From: Antedon mediterranea
Lineage: Eukaryota; Echinodermata; Crinoidea; Comatulida; Antedonidae
DNA length: 64,000 nt
Reading direction: 5' to 3'
Assembly (NCBI RefSeq): GCF_964355755.1
Contig: NC_092671.1
Location: 23,455,070-23,519,069 of the forward strand
A model generated the notes under the pieces. The model searched no databases. It was given only the letters and a program-made list of their open reading frames with translations, and was not told the DNA's origin. Within the stretch, counting starts at the first letter, position 1; each line of letters begins with the position of its first letter. Made by a program: the position numbers and the translations under genes. Positions 31,687 through 42,936 of the stretch are shown here, one piece after another.

Positions 31687-34600
31687 TACGGGGCGCCGTA
31701 TGGGACAATGCTAATTTTGTCGAAATATTACAATTTTGTCTACACATAATTAATTTTGTCAATACAAAATTCATTTTGTCAACACAAAATTAATTTTGTA
31801 TTGACAAAATTCATTTTGTGTTGACAAAATTTATTCTGTGTGGACAAAATTAATTTTGTCTTGACAAAATTCATTTTGTCTCGACAAAATTAATTCTGTG
31901 TAAACAAAATTCATTCTGTGTAGACAAAATTAATTCTGTGTTGACAAAATTCATTCTGTAACGACAAAATTCATTTTGTGGCGACAAAATTCATTCTGTA
32001 ACGACAAAATTCATTTTGTGTAGACAAAATTAATTCTGTGTGGACAAAATTAATTCTGTGTAGACTAAATTAATTCTGTGTGGACAAAATTCATTTTGTG
32101 GCAACAAAATGTATTCTGTGTAGACAAAATTTATTCTGTGTAGACAAAATTCATTCTGTGTAGACAAAATTTATTTTGTCGCGACAAAATAAATTTTGTT
32201 GCAACAAAATTTATTTTGTCGCGACAAAATAAATTTTGTTAGCCGAGCCTACTCAAGCGTGGGACAAAACGTTTTAACATTTAAATTAGAAGGCGGGGTT
32301 GTTATTGGAAACTCGAAGATTGACAGTTATAGGCCTACGATCAAACAGCTCGCGAATATCATTTTACGACCTCCTCTACACCGGTGAACTTGAATACTTT
32401 GCGTCGAGTATAAGTACAGTTTATACTGACGTATAACAATATTATTGTATACTTAAACTTAATTCCGATTCAGCAAAACGGAACACGTAGCCCTCCCGGG
32501 TAGCCCTATATGCCTACCAATTTTGGTAATAAATATTAAAGATGGTTGAAGATTTATATCGATACCGATAATATTGATAAAGAAAATGACAACACTATTT
32601 ACGATAACATCTGATAAGTTGAGTAGTAATGAAATGATTTTAGTTAATACATTTATTTTAATATAATAGTTAGTATAGGCCTATTTATTCTTATGGGAAT
32701 TGCGTCGTCTATATAGGCCTATACCAAGTTTATTTGATAGGAATACTAAATTGCTAATAGGCCTAACTCAAGGGAACAAAACTATGATATATCTCTTAAG
32801 ACATATATTAATTGTCTCTAATTGGAATAATAGAGATATCTTTATTGAAAAGATATCTTGGTTATAACAGGGATATATCTCTATTGGAACCTAAGATCTA
32901 TATTGTAAACTAACTACATCTATTAAAAACTAAGATATTTTAGTTGCCTAAATAAATGACAGTTTGGTACGCCATAGATTATGATATTGCAAATTGTCGT
33001 TAAAAAGTTAAATTTAATTTCAAAGTTACGTTTAACTATTAATTTTACTCTCGGTTGCATATTATTATATATTTACACCCTCGAAAGATATAATTCAACT
33101 TTGACCAAATAGTTATATGGGTGTTCACACAACTGACATATGGCGCCACTCAAGTATCCATTCCCATGGCAGTGTATATAATCTTTCCACCTTCTCCATG
33201 ATTGATTTGATTTATTATACATTGGTAATTGCAAATAATTGTTTATAGGTTTACATTGTTCTTTGTACTTTTAATGTACGTATTCAGTCTTTTCCTGGCT
33301 TGATAAGATTGATGTTAAATAAAAATGCATTTTCCACTAATAAAATATGGAGTTGTATCGAGAAAGTATTGTAATTTCGGGCAGAATGGTTTTCGGTCTG
33401 GAAAGGTCATTATTACACTGTCTGGAGTGTTGATATTTATACATCGAATGTTTTATGGGCAATCAGTCCTGAACCTAGACAACTTGCGTAGACCCTCAGT
33501 CAAACCAGAATGGTTTTCGGTCTGGAAAGGTCATTATTACACTGTCTGGGGTGTTGATATTTATACATCGAATGTTTTATGGTCAATCAGTCCTGAACCT
33601 AGCCAACATAGGCTACCTGGCCTACTTACTACTGTAGGTTAAAGGTTATTAGGTTTCGCAGGGTGGATGATTGTTATAATAAAACTAACGTGAGCAATCT
33701 TTTGTAGTCAGTTCTTTAAATGTTTTTTTTTTTCAAATAACGGACAGCTTTCAGCATCATTATTTCTGCAATGATTATTACTATCTTAAAGATATATTGT
33801 CCCCTGAAAAAAATGTTTTTTTTTTAATCTTTTTGTTGAATATGTTATTTTAATGTCACATAATAGTTATTCACTTTCACAAAAAATTGGGTCTGAAAAA
33901 AAATTATTTACCTGAAAAAACTGTAATTTAAAGCAAAAAATTGTCAAATTGTCTGGAAGCCAATGAGTTTTTGGGTAATTTAACTGTTTATTTTGTCTTT
34001 AATAGTTGAAATAATTTTTTTCCCCGTTCTTTTTTCTTATGGAAGTGAACAACTTTATTAAAACTGCATAATGGCCTATTCTTTATTTTTCATGATTTTG
34101 GGAGACAATACATTTTTAATTTTAAAATAAAGTATATACATTTTATAAGATTAATAAATAATATTTTAAACGACAAAATATTAAATAGCCCCATTACTAC
34201 AATTTTACTTAAGTAATAAGCAGGGCTCTAATGAAAACCATTTTCCGATTTTTTAATATAGAATACATTATAATAATAATTATTACTGACGACGTAGATA
34301 TTAAATTGTCAAAGTATGAATACTGATCATATCTGATATTTTCAGGGGTTCCCTGATATTATAAAATAGATTAATATGATAGCAATAGAGACGGAGGCAT
34401 GCTCAGCCATAATAACTTAACCAATAACAAATGTCAAAGATAGCTTCACCCTCTCTTGCCCTTTTCACGTTTAAACTCCGCCTTCTAATTTAAATATTAA
34501 AACCGAGCCTACTCAAGCGTGGGACAAAATGTTTTAAAAAACGTTTTGTCCCACGCTTGAGTAGGCTCGGCTAACAAAATTTATTTTGTCGCGACAAAAT

Positions 34601-35126
34601 TTATTTTGTCTCGACAAAATGAATTTTGTTGCAACAAAATTCATTTTGTCTACACAGAATGAATTTTGTCTACACAGAATTAATTTTGTCCACACAGAAT
34701 TAATTTTGTCCACACAGAATTAATTTTGTCGTTACAGAATGAATTTTGTCTACACAGAATGAATTTTGTCTAGACAGAATTAATTTTGTCCACACAGAAT
34801 GAATTTTGTCGTTACAGAATGAATTTTGTCGCCACAAAATGAATTTTGTCGTTACAGAATGAATTTTGTCTGCACAGAATTAATTTTGTCAACACAGAAT
34901 TAATTTTGTCTACACAGAATGAATTTTGTTTACACAGAATTAATTTTGTCGAGACAAAATGAATTTTGTCCACACAGAATAAATTTTGTCAACAAAAAAT
35001 GAATTTTGTCCACACAGAATAAATTTTGTGTTGACAAAATGAATTTTGTATTGACAAAATTAATTATGTGTAGACAAAATTGTAATATTTCGACAAAATT
35101 AGCAATGTCCCAAACGGCGCCCCGTA
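31687..35126. mobile_element. Array-ended element with inverted ACAAAAT arrays, in transposase intron 3
   Basis: Ends: TACGGGGCGCCGTATGGGAC...on the left and its inverse on the right; flanked by CTTTTC at 31681-31686 and 35127-35132, a likely 6-bp target duplication. Inward, both sides hold ~520-bp arrays (31715-32240, 34575-35095) of a 20-bp unit such as ACAAAATTCATTCTGTGTAG; each unit is itself nearly palindromic. Beyond the arrays the inverted repeat continues with GCCGAGCCTACTCAAGCGTG and an A/T-rich stretch to GAAGGCGGGG. The interior (32300-34490) holds a 126-bp tandem duplication (33382 and 33508) and no recognisable protein. Frames through the arrays are artefacts. Confidence 0.85.
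34503..34572. repeat. Long hairpin at the inner edge of the right ACAAAAT array
   Basis: CGAGCCTACTCAAGCGTGGG-ACAAAATGTTTT is followed at once by its inverse, giving about 31-bp arms with one mismatch and a tiny A-rich loop. The left array has only one arm of it (32240-32275), so the right side carries an additional inverted copy. Confidence 0.9.
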
Positions 35127-36481
35127 CTTTTCACGTACACGCTACTGGAGGCCTCTTTATCATACTGTATTTCTATTACCGGTTTGACATATTTAACAAA
35201 TCATTATTATTAGGTTTTCAAGAAAGTATTTAATGCCATGCAATGTGTATTGCCAGTCTCAAAAGCCCAATATGCAAATGTATTTGAATGACCTGATGAA
35301 AAGAATACTTAAGTACAATGAGGGTGAGACACTTTTATTCTTTGCTTTACATAACTTAATTAATAATAACAATTCACTATATTACAATCAGTAATTACCG
35401 TATTTATTCGAATAGACGCCCTCCCCCCCCCCCCCCCCCCACTTGAATAAACTCTCCTCCCTTCTCTCAAATAAATGCCCGGGGGGGGCATTGTTTTTTG
35501 TTCCTCAAATACACGCCCCGCCACATGCATTACACACAATATTTGTAGTAGAATTCATTGACTTCCATGATCTACAGTTTGACCATGTATTTTCGCGCCG
35601 CGGCTCTAGCCAGCTATGTCCCAGGAGGACACATTAATTAATAAGCTGTTTCATAGCGGTAGCTTTAGTATCTAAGGCTGACAGTTTTGTGAATTTGGAA
35701 ACTCGACTATAATTTATAGGTAGCTGCTGGACCCAAAAAACGTCTGGGAGAAGAGAGTCTATATGAAAGCCTTTGCTGATAATACAGTATTATTGAGATG
35801 TAGACGGAAATCTGTAAAATCTTGATCAATAAATAATAACTTCGTTTTTGCTGTCAACCAGGCCGGTATTATAATAAGTCACTGTCAAATAATCATTCGA
35901 TAATGGTCAAAACTTTATTTTGGCTCTGTCAACATAAAGGGAGGTACAGTATTTACAATGACTTTCTTTGACTGTCAATCTAGGCCAATGTTATAATAAT
36001 ACGCCGTCAGATATTAAATCATTGAAACAGTCCTCGTAAATTTTTTGTTGGTTATCAGATGCCGTGGGGGGTCCAATCAATTATCGTCAGAAGGTGATCA
36101 ATCAGTCTATGTAGCAGCAGCAGATTATTAGGAACGCCTGCTCCATTAATTAATCCAGAAAAAGGTTTGTACATTATCTATTTGTTTATTAGCCTTCTCC
36201 TAACACAATTATATTTTCTTTAAAAAAAAGGTTTTATAAGTGGTTTCAACATTTATGATAGTAATGTCACAGTTCTGTGTCTGGACGCAAGTTCATAGAC
36301 CTACTAGTTATATTATTCATATTAACTGATACTTACTCTTCATTTACCGTAAAGTTCAGTTTTAATGAAATATATAATATAAATTGGCTTCGTAACAATT
36401 AATTAGTTTTGAAAAGATTAGTTTTTTGGTGATAGGTGAAAATGACATGTAACTTCGTAATCAATTTATTTTTTTTGTATA

Positions 36482-36844
36482 AAGGCCCAATTACACTATG
36501 ACGATAACGACGGACGATAAATATATAGCATGCATTTTTTTTACATAAACCAAAAGAAATTAGAAAGGTTTTCGTTCTAGACCTATAGGATAATCATTTA
36601 TGCTGTCTTTGATAAAAATAATGTTTTTCAAATTCCAATCAAATGACGTCATGATAAATAAAAACAATAAAATCGCTGTATTGTCACGATATTATTGGTC
36701 TTACTAATCATGACGTCATTTGATTGGACGTGTGAAAATATAATTTTCATCAAAGGAATTGTTTATATTTCTTTTGGTTTATGTATTAAAAATGCACATT
36801 TGTCTATTTATCATCGATCGTTATCGTCCTAGTGTATGGGCCTT
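36482..36844. mobile_element. Small MITE with AAGGCCCA ends
   Basis: Left: AAGGCCCAATTACACTATGACGATAACGACGGACGATAAATA (first 8 bases plus the ACGATAACGA block); right end is the inverse, CGATCGTTATCGTCCTAGTG then TGGGCCTT. The middle also folds, with AATCAAATGACGTCATGAT against ATGACGTCATTTGATT. No coding sequence. Confidence 0.75.
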
Positions 36845-37054
36845 ATGCTGTAAATGTTCAATTAATTGATCATTCCGATTTTATTAGTTGGACTCTTGCA
36901 CAGTTGGTGTCTAATCGTTGTTGTGTAATATCATTTCGAACCATATTAAAATCATAAAGAGATTCATATTCCTTAACATGTGGCTGTGCATGGAAGTCTG
37001 GTCTACACAAACTCGGCCCCGGGCCTGAAAGTGTTGGTGAATTCATAATTATAC

Positions 37055-37098
<44 letters not shown>

Positions 37099-37204
37099 CC
37101 AAAGGCAAATTACTGAAAAATATGACAATGCTGTGGGTATCAGTGGCTGGATCTCAATGGAGATACAAAAATAAAAAGCGAAAAGCTAAATCAAAACGAT
37201 AAAG

Positions 37205-37262
37205 TAAACAGCCAGAAAAGTTAGCAGAGCTTTCGGGCAACACTAGCCCTTCATCAGTGCAA
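37205..37262 (-). ncRNA. Hammerhead-ribozyme-like motif of a Penelope-like element
   Basis: The minus strand reads CTGATGA (37257-37251), stem II GGGC...GCCC, GAAA (37234-37231), then GC-TCT-GC-TA, which matches the conserved core of minimal hammerheads (CUGAUGA...GAAA...UH). Such motifs are known in the terminal repeats of Penelope-like elements. Stem III would be only two base pairs. I could not find a convincing stem I from the neighbouring bases, so activity is doubtful. No GIY-YIG frame remains nearby. Confidence 0.45.
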
Positions 37263-37309
37263 GTGACATATAAATATATTATTATACAATTGAAAGCAAA
37301 ACCCGTTGA

Positions 37310-38480
37310 ATCTCAAATCATTAGGACTAGAAATTTGGCTTATCAATCAAATAAATCTTTCGTTCAAAATGAAACTCCAACCTCTGTAATCAAAAGATTG
37401 AACTCGAAAACGGACCGTTTTTTTAATTGGGTATGTTGAAACATTTCAATATTCATTTAATAAAGTACATTAATTATGGTATTGATCAGTGGCTATAGAG
37501 GCGTAAAAACCCTCGGTCAATATCATGTAGAATGCACTGTGGAAGGGTCATTATTAAGACTGCAAAATTGGGCTTATCAACAAATAAATACTTTCGTTCA
37601 AAATGTAAAATCAAGGCTGAAAAATTGGGCTTATCAACAACAAAATATTTTATTATTAGACGCGATAACATCAAGGATAATCAGTATAATTATTAATATA
37701 GCCACTGTTACTTATAGTTTTATTCTACATGCTAAAGTAAATAAAAATCCACTAGAAAACAAGCAAGTCTGAATGTTATGCTTATTAGCCATGTTATGTT
37801 TGTTACTGTAGGCCTATGATTGTTTGTAATGTCCACATATTATTTCCGTGGGCATATCCATAGTGTATCACTCACAAAAAAGACGTGTGAGGTTCTTTCT
37901 TTAGATTTTGAAGAATGATTTGTGTTACATGTTGACACAAGAGTCAAATGCTCAAGATATCGGCTAACGCCATGGGACCCTTGGCTTATCAATGAATAAT
38001 AAATACAGTACTACTTTCGTTCAATTGAAATCGGAATCTGACTGTTTCATTAAATTGGGTGTGATTAGGCCTAAACATATAATAATTTATTAAAAAGGTA
38101 CAATAAAAACAAATGCATCAGAGGCGTAAAGAACCCACGGTAAATATCATATAAAATGTATATGGTATAAGCACTGTGGAAGGGTCATTATTATTAAACT
38201 GGAAAATTCGGCTTATCAACAAATAAATACTTTCGTTTAAAATGTAAAATAAGACTGCAAAATTGGGCTTATCAACAAATAAATACTTTCGTTCAAAATG
38301 TAAAACAAGCCTGCACAATTGGGCTTATCAACAAATAAAATACTTTTTTTTTTAAATGTAAAATTAAGACTGGAAAATTAGGCTTATAAACAAATAAATA
38401 CTTTTTTTCAAAATGTAAAATTAAGACTGGAAAATTGGGCTTATAAACAAATAAATACTTCCGTTCAAAATGTAAGAAAA
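37310..38480 (+). repeat. Degenerate ~60-bp tandem/dispersed repeat (TTGGGCTTATCAACAAATAA)
   Basis: At least eight copies of a unit with TTGGGCTTATCAACAAATAA, ATACTTTCGTTCAAAATGTA and AAGACTG(G/C)AAAA occur, close-packed between 38195 and 38470 and more scattered to the left. The minus-strand frames here read VDKPNFAVL repeatedly and are artefacts. Confidence 0.85.
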
Positions 38481-38500
38481 CATTTTTTAAATATAATCCT

Positions 38501-38653
38501 AAGCTCTGTCTATACTATCAAACTAAATATGATGTGCCCATATTATATAGACATGACGATGTCATATCACTACGATAATCGGGCATATCACTACCATATT
38601 TGGGCACATCACACTTTTTTGGTTAAACTAGTTGGGACAGTGTAGACACAGAA
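38501..38653. mobile_element. Hairpin MITE (TCTGTCTATACT...AGTGTAGACACAGA)
   Basis: The two halves are inverted copies: CTCTGTCTATACTATCAAAC and, inverted, TCTGTGTCTACACTGTCCCA; both sides hold ATGATGTGCCCA. Length about 150 bases, non-coding. Confidence 0.7.
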
Positions 38654-41600
38654 CTATGTGATCGAAACATAAGTCGGAATTGGACTGACGCGATTGATTT
38701 AATTGGGTATTTTTATTAATGTAATGATTCATTAAAAACTATAATACCGATACGCGTTTGGTATTGATCAATGGTGCAAAAAACCCTGAGAAATAATGTT
38801 ATAACGCGATTTGGTGATAGCTTAGCAATAATACAACCCATATACTATTATTATAAATACCTATTACAAATCCATTCATATAACTTTTCATCGCGAACCG
38901 AAAATGTATAAATGTTATTCTACAGACAGTAATTATATATTCAAAAGCCATATTATTATTATTATCAATACCTAAATGCGATAGTAATAACTACATACAT
39001 TATTCCCAATACAAGTGTGTGCGTTTAATTCTAGAAAGAAACGACTGTGCTGACAGGCCAATGACATAAATCACAAGTAAAGTCCCAATTGTTCACTTGC
39101 GTTTTGATTGGCCAACCTATTATATTAGATTAATGAAGACTGTTCTTACAACTGTCCAGTCAAAAAGTTACGCGGCGTTTTTTGTAAGAAATATTTCTTG
39201 TTTATATAATTTTTACTGTATTTTATCACATATTGATATTATAATTGTGTTGTATTTTTTCATATTTAGGACGAACTTATTTGATTATTCAGGTTACCAT
39301 ATTTTTACACAAAAAAACGCCTCCCTCGAATAAACTTCGAGAACCACCCCCCCCCCCCCCCGCCCACACCCCTAAAAACCTCCCGGGCATTTATTCGAAT
39401 AAATACGGTATTTATCAAGACGACGCAGCAATTGCAAAACAATACGAGAAATACGTTGGTGGTGAATTTGAGTTTGAAATTATAATTTTTTTTGATGATT
39501 TAATATTCGCAGGTGTTTTAATGCAAACTTATTATGGAAACCGTCTGATTACAGCGCGTCTTTTGGCTACATGCTTAGATCTACCCGCTAGAGCTATTGT
39601 ATCGAATATGAAACAATATAACGGACGATTCGGATGCAATTCAACGTATGGCTGCAGGAAGGTTCTATGGGAGCAACACCGTTACATCGCTTTTATCCGT
39701 ATAGAGCCACCAATGCACTACGGACGAATGATGGATTCAAAGAAAAGTCGCAAATGGCCGCCATGAATGGAGAAGCAGTACGTTAAGTTCTCATTTTGTT
39801 ACCGTGCTAATAAGAAAAAATTAAAAATTTTTGTTTTTTTTACCGTACCGTACTTATCTATTGCAGGTAAGCGGCATTAAAGGCGCATCACCACTCATGC
39901 TTCTTCCGTATGTAGACATGAAGGCAGCTATTCCAATCGATTGGATGCACTGCGTGCTCCTTGGCATCACGAAACAACTTGGCAAAGACTCCAAAGGACA
40001 ATCCTTTTACATTGGAAATAAGGTTAGTTGCAACATTTTGTGTAGGTGAACAATTTTACTGGACCAAAAGGCCAGGGATAGGCCCACTATTATATTGGCT
40101 TTTGTGAAAAACTATTTTTTACAATCAAAATATAATTTATGAAATATATATTATAATTGTATTTGTTTAGATTGCTCTTCTTAACGAGCGACTTTTGGCG
40201 ATAAAAACGCCTAAATTTGTCGCCCGACGCCAAAGAAGTCTGGACGAAAGCCAGCATTGGAAAGGTAAGATTAAAGAGATTAAGGAATTGCAACATGACA
40301 ATTATTGTTTAATTATTTTATTTTAATCCAATGAATACCTACTCATTGTACAGACCAGACACAACACACAGTAACGAACAGCCGATTGATCGAATTTGAC
40401 CAAGCAAACTTTAATTTATGTATTATTAATTTTATGATACTTTGGATTTAAAGCTTCAGAATGTCGTGAATGGCTCATTCACTTTCGATACCTGTTGTAA
40501 GAGGGATATTGGATCCAATGGCGTTACGTCCATTACAGTTTACTGGTATCGGCAATTTCTACTCTTGCACAGGAATCTATTACGAAAGAACAACTAATAT
40601 ATGCTGACACATTACTGACGGACTTCTGTGCAATTTTCCCCACAATCTATGGTAATTTAAAACATTTAACTTCTCTACGAATAATATTTATTTTATGCTG
40701 TGATACTCTATTTGAAACCCTGATTTTTTAATACTGGGTAAAAAGTACATTTTAAAAATGGCTTACCGTACTGTTTGTTGGATGGAATTTTCCCATTTCA
40801 ATTATATTTGTGAGATTGTATATTGAATTTTAATATCCTAGGTGAGACTAAGCAAACAATGAATGTGCACCAACTCACACATGGTCCATACATGTGAACG
40901 GTTTGGACCGTTATTTGGTTTCTCTTGTTTCGTATTTGAATCGATGAATTCTTTCTTAAAGAATATGGTCCATGGATCAAATTTTGTAACTGAACAGGTA
41001 TGTAAAACATTTATTTAAAACAATTCAAAACAAATAAATTCAGACAATTTATATTAATTGCATCAATATTTAATGATTTAATTAATCAAATTATAATATT
41101 CATCTACCGAAATATAGCCTAAAACATAAACCGAATTCTTTACATCATTTAAAATTACTTAGTGATCAAATTCCCACAGATAACGTTCGCTGCCAGCATG
41201 ACCAAGGCCTTGCCAGCATTGGTGTATAAACTGAAAGAAGAAAGCAGTACATGTACGAAACAGCTGCTTGATAGACTGACAGTGAAATATATGCGGCAGT
41301 AAGTTTCCTGTTTTGCATGTTAATGTTATTTGTCAACATAAATCAAGACATGATCAATGCATAATTCTCGAAAAAAAATGAATTTCTTTTATAAATTTAC
41401 AGTGGATTATTTAGCAGGTAGGCCTAGTCCTACAGTAGCTAATCGTTATGTCATTTGTTTATTGGTTAGAATAATCGTTTATATTACAGAGATAAAGAAC
41501 CCGATGTGACAACGGTACTAGGGAGAGGTGTGCCGATGACGGGTACCAATTTTCGATACCTAATTGCAGACCTCCGTCATGTGACGACTTTCAAGCGGCT

Positions 41601-41984
41601 CCAAAAGGGCAGTGTTGTATATACTTGCCAAAGCGAGACGAGCAAGACGAAAAGTAACTGCTGCGTCGTCTTTCAATTAAATGATGCCTGGGCAGTTGGA
41701 AAGATACTCACGTTTATCACATCCACAACATCCACTCACTGCATCATACAGACGTACACATTAGAAGGATCGTTATTTGATTTCAATCAAATAAGGCATG
41801 CTCAAATACGAGCGTATGATGACAGAATATTATGCCATCATATCCAGAAGGTCAAATCATCGTCAACAGTACTCGTACCAGTGTCACGCATTCTTAAGCC
41901 GTGCATCTTTATGCATATTCATGATGACACGTTTGTGTCGGTACCACCAAACTTGTTGGAACATGACTAGTGTAGTGCTAGTAG

Positions 41985-42355
41985 TATGTGGTGGGGTATG
42001 CGGGTTATTATAACCTTGGTGGAGTGACGTCCCTGCCCCCAAGATGCATAGTTATTGTAAATAATGGCGGGGTATGCGTGTCATACAGACCTTAGGGAGT
42101 GACGTCCCTACCCCCAAGATGCATAGTTATTGTAAATAATGGCGGGGTATGCGGGTTATTATAACCTTAGTGGAGTGACGTCCCTACCCCCAAGATGCAT
42201 AGTTATTGTAAATAATGGCGGGGTGTGCGGGTTATTATAACCTTAGTGGAGTGACGTCCCTACCCCAAGATGCATAGTTATTGTAAATAATGGCGGGGTA
42301 TGCGGGTCTTACAGACCTTAGGGAGTGACGTCCCTACCCCAAGATGCAAAGTTAG
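41985..42355 (+). repeat. 75-bp minisatellite directly after the transposase stop
   Basis: Four to five units (GGCGG starts at about 42066, 42141, 42217 and 42292) with GGCGGGGTATGCGGGTTATT, GGAGTGACGTCCCTACCCCC and AAGATGCATAGTTATTGTAA. The first unit starts 15 bases after the TAG, so the array would form the start of the 3' UTR. TGACGTC in each unit is a CRE-like word. Confidence 0.9.
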
Positions 42356-42404
42356 TTTATGGTATATTGGCCTAGATATATGAATTTTAAATGGCAAACA
42401 AAAT

Positions 42405-42672
42405 AAAAACTGGGTTTATTATCCCAGGACAGCCAAATCATCATTATTCAGTGTGTTTTTTTTTAAATTTGCTAAGATCTAATTAGTTTGTACGGTATGC
42501 CGTATCTTTATAACGAAATAATTATATCAATGATGATGACGGCTGTTTCGATCCTTAAAGTTGAGGTGACTATTGATCGGATCTCCTGCATACGACACAT
42601 GCATTGTCTATGCAGGAGTGCAGTATTGCACTCATCAGCTGGAAAACCAATAGCGTCATACCCTCAATTTAA
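42405..42672 (+). repeat. Right copy of the CACTA-unit inverted repeat
   Basis: Reads AACTGGGTTTATTATCCCAG, GATGATGACGGCTGTTTCGA, the CTCCTGCATA...TATGCAGGAG hairpin (about 42583-42618) and TACCCTCAATTTAACAATAA. It is inverted with respect to 26105-26362 and is followed by AACTCAACTCAACA words. Confidence 0.75.
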
Positions 42673-42936
42673 CAATAACTCAACTCAACAATTTTAAGTA
42701 ATTTAATTATTTTACAAAAGATAATTCAACTGATAAAAATGGGAATAATGTAATTTCGTCATGTTATACAAATAAATTCATTTTTGATCAACTGAAACAA
42801 ACATGTTAAAAATAGTGGTGCTTAACCACGTTATCGACATTTATTCAGTGAAAAAATAACAAAGAACATACTAAATATATAGAGTAACAGTTAATGAATT
42901 AACATTGATAATCAACTCAACGTAAACTTGTTTTTT

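Larger units (their letters stand above)
35398..39408. mobile_element. TA-flanked 4 kb element with CCGTATTTATTCGAATA ends, in transposase intron 4
   Basis: The ends CCGTATTTATTCGAATAGAC and (inverted) CCGTATTTATTCGAATAAAT are bounded by TA on each side (35396-97, 39409-10). C-rich runs (35411-35440, 39346-39361) lie just inside both ends. No transposase was seen. The interior is a mosaic: a MITE (36482-36844), a Penelope-like fragment with a hammerhead-like motif (37100-37262), a ~60-bp tandem repeat (37310-38480) and a small hairpin MITE (38501-38653). A related ~770-bp version lies in the second Helitron at 47152-47920. Confidence 0.7.
30426..41970 (+). pseudogene. CACTA/EnSpm-type transposase gene, 11 exons, several frameshifts
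   Basis: Exons: 30424-31101 (ATG at 30426, after TTTTAG), 31305-31448, 31537-31618, 35214-35323, 39513-39777, 39867-40022, 40171-40264, 40454-40651, 40842-40997, 41180-41298, 41490-41970; all with GT..AG and fitting phases, about 826 codons. Landmarks in order: a Ser-rich basic N-terminus; Cys cluster YCERCYKELE...CPCG; D-G-L-V-Y; DGVSIFSSSMKTLWPVYLAI-N-E-L-P; KPNMQMYLNDLMKR; LPARAIVSNMKQYNGRFGC; V-S-G-I-K-G-A-S-P-L-M-L-L-P; PIDWMHCVLLGITKQL; R-R-Q-R-S-L-D; FGPLFGFSCFVFESMNSFL; V-H-G. These are Transposase_21/DDE motifs of animal CACTA elements. Breaks: one base lost near 39645-39660; two compensating shifts in exon 8 with a TAA at 40498; one base lost near 40890. The C-terminal exon is open to TAG. 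Introns 3 and 4 were enlarged by two other transposons without harming splice sites. Confidence 0.8.
25551..42700. mobile_element. CACTA/EnSpm-type two-gene transposon (borders uncertain)
   Basis: A + strand transposase gene (30426-41970) and a minus-strand BEN-domain gene (25551-27102) diverge from a shared region around 27-30 kb. Outside or within their 3' parts lies an inverted repeat, 26105-26362 against 42405-42672, followed by AACTCAAC/GTTGAGTT words on both sides that resemble CACTA subterminal repeats. No CACTA terminal pentamer or 2-3 bp target duplication could be pinned down. The last BEN exon lies left of the left inverted repeat, so the true end must be further out, possibly at the GGGATCCCG minisatellites on both sides. 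The unit is filled by later insertions. Confidence 0.55.

Noticed and set aside
31715-35095. Regular short repeats that could suggest a CRISPR array
   Set aside because: Units are contiguous with no unique spacers, occur as an inverted pair inside a transposon, and the host is eukaryotic.
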